This document shows, one piece after another, positions 56,202-64,000 of a DNA stretch of 64,000 nucleotides. Source of the stretch: Rhipidocladum racemiflorum (Eukaryota > Streptophyta > Magnoliopsida > Poales > Poaceae); NCBI GenBank assembly GCA_036346355.1, contig CM070585.1, forward strand, positions 9,315,001 to 9,379,000. Reading direction: 5' to 3'. Under the pieces are notes generated by a model. That model was not told the DNA's origin. It made no database searches and saw nothing but the letters and a program-made list of their open reading frames with translations. The position numbers and the translations under genes are program-made. Position 1 is the first letter of the stretch. Each line of letters begins with the position of its first letter.

Positions 56202-58963
56202 CCAGTAGCTAGTTTCAAGGTTACTGCTACTTCAACTAGATGAATCAAGTACGTACCAGATCACACCCAATAATCTAGCTAGTAGTAGAAATATTTGAAC
56301 GGTGTCAAAGGGAAAGTTCAAAAAGACAATAGATAAACTTGCAATTACTTGTATAGTAGTAGTAGTAGTAAGCCATGCATTTAGCATAGTTTGATTTGCA
56401 TTTCATTCAAAGCACGTTTTTTTTATAAGATTGACCGGTTTGTAGGTGTAGCAGTAACTACTTGAGGTTCTGGATGCTCTGCCAAACGTAAGGACCGGAT
56501 CATAACTCGTAAAGTTTGTCGTGTGACTGTTCCAACGCTAGGTCACGAGTCTTTTAAATTGTTTTGCTGGAGGTAGTTAGCGAAGGAATGTGTCGTAACA
56601 AGGCGGAATGGCCCATCAAATGAATGGTTGCTGTTGGCAGTTTAAAGGGAAATAGAGAAATTAGTACCTAGGGGCACTCAAAATTTTCATACCAATATAT
56701 AAATATTTTAAATATGAAATTAAATTTCAGTAAAAAATTACCGTGAGAAAATTTCACATTGCCAAGTAGTTTTGAATTAAAATAATAAATTCTTCAACTC
56801 GAGCGGAATTATGAGTTTAAAATTTGAAACTAAAATGTCTCTTTTTTGACATTTGGCTACGAGTTTCATCTTACCTTGCATTCACCCTTTCATTCAAGTT
56901 GGCTCACGCCTGACCAAACTTTGGTAACAATTGTCCCACACATATTTACAAGATACTACTAACATCTACACCGTTTGTTTTTAAGGGTGCATCTACACGG
57001 TTTGATGTCATAAATTTGACAACCACGAAACTGCTTTGACCACACAACCTCATGAGCCACGACGACACGCATACCTGACGTCCAAATTTTGTCAACAACC
57101 ATCTGTACCCTGCAAACACCATGAACAAACGTACCCTGGTTTTTCTATTTTACAGTCACCCACAGTAGCTCTCCTTGCGTTTTGCTTCTGGACGCGGCGT
57201 GTGGCATGTTTTATGCGAGGAGTGCATGGAGAGAAAGAGCAAAGTCCCACATTTTTGTTTTTGTTTTTGACAAATCATCAAATATAAGGTGAACGAATTT
57301 TTTTTTTTTGTTGCTTTTTTGGAATCAAATCTGAAAGTTTTTTCAGGTCGAAACTTTTCGAGCCGAAAGTTTTTTTTTCAGCTCGACACATTTCAAAACA
57401 AATTTATTTAAGCTAAAAGTTTTTGAACATATGTTTTTGAATTTTCCTATCCTAAAATTTTTTTATTTGAATTTCCCAAGTTAAAATTTTTCCAGTTGAA
57501 AGTTCTCGATTTGAATTTTCTTGAGTTGGAATTTTCCCAATTGAAAGTTTCTCGACCTGAAAGTTTCAAATCAAAATATTTCACGAGTTGAGTTTTGCCA
57601 ATTGAAACATTCATCTTTTTGTTGCATCCGCACGTGTCGTTCCAGGAGAAATCGTGAGGGCCATCCATATCGTGATGATTTTTAAGGTTGATCTTTTCCA
57701 TGTGAGGTTTCGTCTGTTTGAATTTTTTTCATGTTGAAACTTTTTTATTTGAATATTTTTAAGTCGAAATCTCATTTTTGAATTATTTTGGGTTGAAATT
57801 GTTTGAAAAATCGAACAAGGATGGGTGGCAAATGGGTGCGTGCGAGCGCTTCATGCCGAAGGGCTGGACACGTGTCACGCAAAGAGTACGTCCTTGAGGG
57901 GGTCACGCTAGGTCGACCAGTGTTGACTTACTATACACATCATCATTCCTGGCTTCTTATGTATCGCGCGTCTCCTGTCTTTGCGCCAGCCACTCGATCT
58001 ACTTGAATGACAGAATGCAATATATATATCTCTCTCTTTGCTTTCATAGACTCTCTTTTAACGTTGCGTTTGCCGTATACTCTACAGTAGCCAGCGGCCG
58101 TGCTTTGTTCTGCTTTTGCGTGACCACAATGATGAAACCATTGTGCATTCTGCTTTAGTTGCAGCACACATCAGATGCTCACTCCCATGCCTTTTTATTT
58201 CCTCAGTCAAATTATACTCTCCCCTCCTCCCTCTCCTCTCTCTATATATCTTTTTTTTATCCTTCTTCTCGCCCTACTTTGGTGATTTTATTCTGTCCTG
58301 CTCTACCCTGTCTTTATCTCTACGTATATTCTCTTTGCCGAACAGTGTTTAAAACAAAAGAACAAGGGAGGCAAGAGCCTTATATGCATGGACCTGCTAT
58401 GGCTCGATCGGTCACATGCAGGAAGGCTTTGCCACAAGTTCCATACGCCTGACCTCGCAAGCAACAACGTATGTTCCTGTCAAGTTCATTTTTTTTTCCT
58501 TCTTTTTACCTTGTGTCTGTGTGAGACTGTGAGCCATCGATCAGGCAGCCATGGAGGCAGCTCGAGCCAGCAGGCCCACGCCGTGCAGACAAAAGGAAAG
58601 CTCGTTGCTTTCAGCCTTTTGGAATTTTAACAAGCCGTGACACAAACCTGTTTGTCTACTAGGAGCACAAGTGAACAGGAGGCACCAGCCAGCTTTGTCC
58701 GCTGCTACGGAAACCAACGATCCAAGGAAAAGATCGTGTTTTTTTCTTCTGGGGAGAAGAAGGAAGAGTTTTATTCGTTCGTTATATAATCGAGCGCATA
58801 ATTACATGGGGGCATTGGAACATGGAAGAAGTACGACGCAGCAGCTAGCTTAGCTAGAGGGCATCTGGCCACACTTAGCCGGGCTAATCTACGTTACCAT
58901 CGATAGTAGCACAAGCACAAGGTAGTAGGACACTTGGAAATTAATTAACATGCGTGCATTGGC
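56202..58963. other. Spacer, repeat-derived; downstream flank of the XRI1-like gene
   Basis: No gene supported. Positions 57290-57790 consist of many diverged copies of a short GAAAGTTTTTC/GAATTTTC-type word. Positions 58180-58330 are pyrimidine-rich. The part next to 58964 would be the 3' UTR of the XRI1-like gene. A (TAG)n run lies at about 56354-56372. Confidence 0.45.
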
Positions 58964-61075
58964 TTAGCCTCGTGTCCTTATGATGGTAATGGTGCCGCGC
59001 CCGGGGGTGTGCAGCCTCGTGAAGCCGGAGACGGTCTTGCCCGACATGCCCGGCTTGTCGGCCGAGACGCGCGGCGCGCACGCGAACTCGCCGACAGGGT
59101 GGCGCACGGGGCGCGCCGGCCGCATGAGGATGCGCGCGTTGATGTCGGCCAGCGTCGCGCCGCCGTCGAGCCCGTCGGGCTTCAGCACGGCGAACGGGCA
59201 CACCACTCCGGCCGACGACGGCGGTGCCTTCCGCCGCTTGGTGCTGCTCTGGATGCACTCCACCTCAGTCTCTGATAGACAATGCTAATCAACGTTAATC
59301 CCCGACGTTAAGACTCTGAACAGATGCTTATTAATCAGAGGCCGCATGTTCTTGTGTCGTGTCGTGAGATGAGGAGCACCTTCTGGTGTGGTGCGTTTGA
59401 ACGAGGAGGAGGAGGAGGAGGAGCGAGGGAGAGGCGGGGCCCGCGCGCCACTTGGCGTGGGGGCGGCGTGCGGCTGGCCCCCACTGACATCGCTGCTCTG
59501 TGGGTCCGCATGGCAGTTGGAGGAGGAGGAGCTGAGTAGGGGCTCTGCCAACACGGCCTTCTCTACCAAGGTGGGCCCCGTTGGGAAAATCGAGCCCAAA
59601 GGATCGTCATCTGCAGAAGAGAGATCAATCTATTGATTATGAGCCACTTGAACTTAACTAATCAGCTAAGCATGTAAAAGGTGCGACTTTAACAAGAACA
59701 GTACCGAAGAAGATTAGAATCTGGGCAGTACTAGTACAATCTAAACATGTAAAGCCCAGATCTGTCTTTACTTAAAAAGAAGCGTCTAAAATAACCCTGT
59801 CCTACCCTACGATTGTCGAAGCTCCTGTGGCAACACACCTTCCGCACTACTCGACCGTGGTAGTGCCTGTTACAACGTTTTCAAGCTTGTGTATCTGCGC
59901 TCCTTGGACACGACAGTGCTCCCGCACTCGATCCCACTATCTCCGAGTGCGACATAGGATATGTTTCGCAACAAGGGAGAAGACAAAACTTACAAATACA
60001 TTCACATAGGCTAGATTTGAAAAATATATATATAAAAAAAAGACGTGAGACTGGAAATGCGATGATTCCGCCACTGACTGGCTCTGCATGTGCGTTCCTA
60101 ACAAGTCAGGCACATCATACGCACACTACAATATTATACAATCATGGGATCGTGACAATTACGTGCTGCTAATCTCCCGCGGGTGGGCCCACCCGCTTCC
60201 ACATGGCATTGACGAAACGCCATTGTTAAATGCAAGCTTTACGACTGTGTGTTTTTGTCCTTGCCTCCTTGGTGATGCAAGGCACGGACCAAGGGAGACC
60301 TAAAAAACCAGAGTCCTAGCAAAAAAAAAGCTGAACATACTTGCAGAACGGAGGAACAAACGGACGAAATCGATCAATTCGGAGGACGAGGATTCAAACA
60401 GAGCCCTTACAGAGGAAAGAGTTGGTGGCGGTGGTGGTGGCAGTACTACGACTCTTCTCGTGCTGCAGGATGCAGCTGGAATTGAAGGCGACCTGCTCGC
60501 CCACGTCGCCGTAGCTGCTTGCATCCCAGAAATTCTGCACGGAAAAAGAAAGAAAGCAAGCAAGAAACTGTTGTGAGTCCAATATGTCAGATAAATTGTG
60601 CAAGGAGTTGGAGAGCGTAATTCAGAACAGGTGGAGAACGAGATAGGTGGGTTGCTCGCTCGGTCTTGCACGCACCAGGAGAAGGTCGTCCAGCTCCTCG
60701 GGCATTGCCGCGGCGCCCTGAGCCGGCGGCGGAAAGGGCACCGCCGTCGACACCGGCAACGAGTCCATGTCTGCAGGCCAAGAGCCGACAAATTCACCTC
60801 TCAGAGCCGGAGAAATAAACAAGGCGCCCAAGCGCGGACGTGCAATGGTATGCGGCCAACTCGTACGTACAGAGGGGGAAGAGGTCGTGGACGCCGGCGT
60901 CGGCGGCAAGGACCCCGAAGCAGCCGAACGGCGGCTCCCATCCGAGCAGGAAGCAGTCGCCGCCGCTGCCGCTGATGCTACTGCCGCTGGCGTCCACGCT
61001 AGTCGCCATCGCGCGGAAGAAAGGCCACGCCTGCCTCCCCTGCTGCTGCAGCTGTCTTTCTTGGGCTGTCTCCAT
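58964..61075 (-). CDS. XRI1-like protein (X-ray induced 1 family), 5 exons, 320 aa
   Basis: Exons (minus strand): 61075-60871, 60770-60676, 60534-60411, 59610-59380, 59271-58964. All introns are GT/AG, phases join, and the 963-nt CDS ends at TAA 58966-58964. The C-terminal exon carries C-P-F-A-V-L-K-P-D-G, T-L-A-D-I-N-A-R-I-L, R-H-P-V-G-E-F-A-C, M-S-G-K-T-V and G-R-G-T-I-T-I-I-R-T-R-G, which I recognise as the conserved end of plant XRI1 proteins (nuclear; induced by ionising radiation and needed for meiosis and pollen development in Arabidopsis). The middle is Ser/Pro-rich and variable, with a basic K-R-R-K stretch before the conserved end. The ATG at 61075 has a good context (A at -3, G at +4) and is the first one after the TATA box. 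A second in-frame ATG at 61009 would give 298 residues. Confidence 0.82.
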
Positions 61076-61176
61076 AGTGCAGTCGTAGCAGCAGCACAGC
61101 AGCAGGATGAGTAGCTGTGTCACCTGTGTGTGATAGAAATGTGACCGTGTGAGAGGGTAGAGAGGGGCAAGGCGTG

Positions 61177-61185
61177 CTTAAATAG
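61177..61185 (-). promoter_or_regulatory. TATA-like box of the XRI1-like gene
   Basis: CTATTTAAG on the minus strand, about 100 bp upstream of the ATG at 61075; transcription would start near 61150. Confidence 0.5.
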
Positions 61186-61815
61186 GAGGGCTTTTCGAAG
61201 TGTCCTCAAAAGCAAAAGCGTGCAGGTGCGGGGCAGCATGTAAGCGATGAAATTAGAGGGAGACTAATCTATTTTTTAACGAAAAACTAAAGAAGGATAA
61301 GCTAAATTGAGAAAAAAATGTAACAAACATAATCTTCTACGATTCAAATTCATAAAGTAATAAAAAAGAAACACAACAAAAAAAGAAATATAACAAAGAT
61401 ATCTCATACAGAATTATGGCGCGAATCCCTCCTGCGGCTACGCCGCTCAAGTCCACTGCTCGTAACATACGCTAGCTCTCGTGTAGTTGTGCAGTGTGGC
61501 TGTGTCACTTGTGCGGTTGTGCCTGTGCGTGTGTGATGTGTGCTTATTTGCTAGCTGGGGTGGGTCAGTCACGGCTAAATCGGTTAAGATAAGAGGGGAA
61601 AAGATAGGAGTACGAGCTAGCGGATGATACGCGCGAGTACAGAGTCCAAATGGAGCAACGAAAGCAAAAGATAGGAGCGGCTGGTTGCGGGCCTCTTTCT
61701 CGTGATTCGCTATGTTCTTCGATCTCGTGCCGCTTTGGTGGTTCATCCTCCAATTCCTTCCTTGATCTCCTTTCTTTACGTTTCCTTCTTCATCCTACAC
61801 GCAACTCTTGTATTG

Positions 61816-61848
<33 letters not shown>

Positions 61849-63090
61849 GATGGCCCTCGTCTGCTTTTGTTTTTCGTGCTGATTTGATCGGTCTGTTCCT
61901 GGGAATCGCTCTCCTCTGGTTTTGCTGATTCGAAAATTGTCGGCGAGTGCGTGTAGAAATTAGAATTAGGGGTTTGTTTACTTGCTTTGACATCTTTTCC
62001 CATCACGTGCCCGGGTCGTTTTTCTTTACACCTTTTGGCTCGAAGTCTCCGATTAGTATGCGTTTTTTTGTGGATGAGACGATGTGGTAAATCGAAAGCT
62101 TGTTTTACTCCTAGAGTCCTGGTTGATATTTTTGCTACTGTCTGTTACTCTGTTACAGGTAGGTCAAAGCCATGCAGGTAGCTGCATTCCTTTAGTGAGG
62201 TCACTGGTCAGAGGGTAGCAACTGGAGTGTATCAGCTAGTCCTGGAAAATACCAGAAGGCACAGGCCCAGAATACTTGCACCAAAATAAAAAAAGTAGTA
62301 ACGGTTTTATTCTCCCTAGCTATTTTGAAACCTGCTTCCGTTTTTTTCCTTTCAAACCTGCTACAATGATTAATTAAGAAACGGTGACATAATGTAACAC
62401 AGCTGCATAGGCCGCCGTCAGCATTTTGACTCTCTCTTTTCTTTTTCTTTTTCTTTTTGAAAATTTGGCTAGTAGATCTGGCATTCACTTAGATAGACAC
62501 TCAGATGGGAGTCCAGATGGGTAAGGTGTTCGACGACACCCTCCACCGAGCGAGCAGCCTACAGTTCTTGCATTTTGGCTAACTTCATTTTTACCCTGCA
62601 AAGTGTGTATCTTAAAGTTTAAAATTTATGACTGCATTGTGAAAAAACACTCTTTTTTCTTTTTTCAGGGAAATGCATACTCTGAGCGCCACGAAGAATG
62701 CTTTATTTACCCTGCAAAATGCGTACCTCAAAGTTTAAAATTTGTAACTACATTGTGAAGAAAAAAAACTCTTTTTTTGGATGGAAATGCATACTCTAAG
62801 CACCATGAAGAATGTGCTTAATTTAATAGTGGGCACCGAATCGTTCACCTTACAGTTTTTAATCGTAGCTGACTGTAAAAAACATCATTGCAGTGATATA
62901 TAGGTCAAACATTCACACCAAACTACTCTATAAATTTGATATATCAGCATTTATATTTTTTTTCCTGCTTACCCCACAGAAGCTTCACCTGTATATAAAG
63001 TGCCCCAGGTTACTATGGGAAGGCACAGGGGTTGAACCAGGTTAATTGTCTGCTTGTTCACTGCTACTTTTTTTTTTGGTGGTGCGCTAA
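61186..63090. other. Intergenic; possible 5' leader of a plus-strand gene
   Basis: Positions 61650-61960 look like a plant 5' leader (CT-rich, with a (CT)n run at about 61815-61841), and tctgttacag|g at about 62150-62160 could be a leader-intron acceptor. No coding exon follows in the window, so this is unproven. Positions 62592-62820 hold a 116-bp tandem duplication (TTACCCTGCAAARTGYGTA). Confidence 0.35.
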
Positions 63091-63502
63091 ATTATTGGAA
63101 GCCAAGGCTTTTTTAGCCTTCCTGTGATTTATTTTTTCAAGTCTAGCTTCATATGAACGTAATTGTAAAAATAACCCTATCCTTTATCACGTAAACACTG
63201 ATAGATGACATATGTTACTAAAGGTGAAAACAGGTCGGATATGGGCGGATATTGTTCTTCCTATATCCTGATCCATATTTTTTTCCCCGGATACAGATTA
63301 TTGGAAGCCAAGGCTTTTTTAGCCTTCCTGTGTTTTATTTTTTCAAATCTAGCTTCATATGAACGTAATTGTAAAAATAACCCTATCCTTTATCACGTAA
63401 ACACTGATAGATGACATATGTTACTAAAGGTGAAAACAGGTCGGATATGGGCGGATATTGCTCTTCCTATATCCTGATCCATATATTTTTTTTCCCGGAT
63501 AC
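63091..63502 (+). repeat. 206-bp tandem duplication carrying a hAT-like terminus
   Basis: ATTATTGGAAGCCAAGGCTT starts at 63091 and again at 63297. Each unit ends with TAAAGGTGAAAACAGGTCGG, a relative of the terminus of the hAT element at 5660, and a GGATACAGAT word. The copies are nearly identical. Confidence 0.85.
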
Positions 63503-64000
63503 AGATACGAATTTGGGTTATTTGGGGTACGGACACATAATGGATATGTGACGAATTTGGTCAGGGACAGAGAAAGATATAGGAATAAAGGGCGCATACA
63601 TAGAGTAATATATGTTAAATCAAACCACATGAATACATGACCATAATTGTGAGTTATATATTAACCAAAGAATGGTTGTTTGAGACACAAACCCATTATA
63701 ATATGTTGATGTCTCAATAATATAACATTATGGCAGGAATGCAAAAATTGGTATTATTCTTGTTCATTAAGCTGCCTTCATAAGCAATTAAGCATAATAA
63801 TTGTGACCGCTTGTTCTAAGAGGAAACAAAACATTGTTTAGACTTTTTATATTGTAGCGCATTATAATAATATGAAGGTCTATTTTAAAAAAATTATAAG
63901 GCCAAATTATCAATATAAATGCTCCAAAGAAGAAAAGCTCTAGTTACAAATTACAAAAGTTCAATATTATTATTAAGAAAATACTCAGCCCTCATTCCAT
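63503..64000. other. AT-rich end of window
   Basis: Continues from the hAT-like terminus to about 63560, then AT-rich with no gene. A matching right hAT end is not in the window. Confidence 0.45.

Overview
This window looks like a piece of grass (Poaceae) nuclear genome. Exons are GC-rich inside AT-rich, repeat-dense DNA. Introns follow GT/AG. The transposons are typical of grasses: Helitrons with TCTCTACTA / CTAG ends, a CACTA element, Tourist, hAT and Mutator-like MITEs, and gypsy LTRs that begin TGTAACACCCC. I cannot name the species. Nothing prokaryotic is present: no operon, CRISPR array or integron.

Three host loci can be reconstructed, all on the minus strand. (1) 32125-28776 is an intact 11-exon gene for a 375-residue protein related to the bacterial/cyanobacterial YaaW (UPF0174) family, with a likely plastid transit peptide. 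(2) 27371-11879 is the shattered remains of a PTC1/MS1-like PHD-finger gene (tapetum and pollen development). Six colinear coding fragments are spread over 15.5 kb and separated by nested retroelements, other insertions and one natural intron. (3) 61075-58964 is a 5-exon XRI1-like gene of 320 residues that appears intact. Each gene had to be joined across introns by hand; all exon phases agree.

Layout: 1-720, possible 3' end of an unidentified gene. 720-11900, gypsy LTR remnants, a complete hAT element with a captured exon, a Tourist-like element with a GC-rich insert, and the first Helitron. 11.9-27.4 kb, the broken PTC1-like gene with a nest about five levels deep (pseudogene > LTR element > repeat X > gypsy LTR > CACTA element and a second gypsy LTR); the CACTA element contains 5S rRNA-derived sequence. 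28.8-32.1 kb, the YaaW-like gene. 32.2-45.6 kb, Mutator-like and hAT elements, a dead PIF/Harbinger transposase, a second repeat X, gypsy LTRs and two gene fragments. 45.6-56.2 kb, a MITE-rich stretch with a TRIM, three more Helitrons and a palindrome-filled Mutator-like MITE. 59.0-61.2 kb, the XRI1-like gene. The end of the window holds tandem duplications, one carrying a hAT-like terminus.

The most interesting signal is the dismembered male-fertility gene. No new multi-gene system is evident. Family names rest on recognition of protein motifs from memory; coordinates, splice phases, target-site duplications and inverted repeats were read directly from the sequence.
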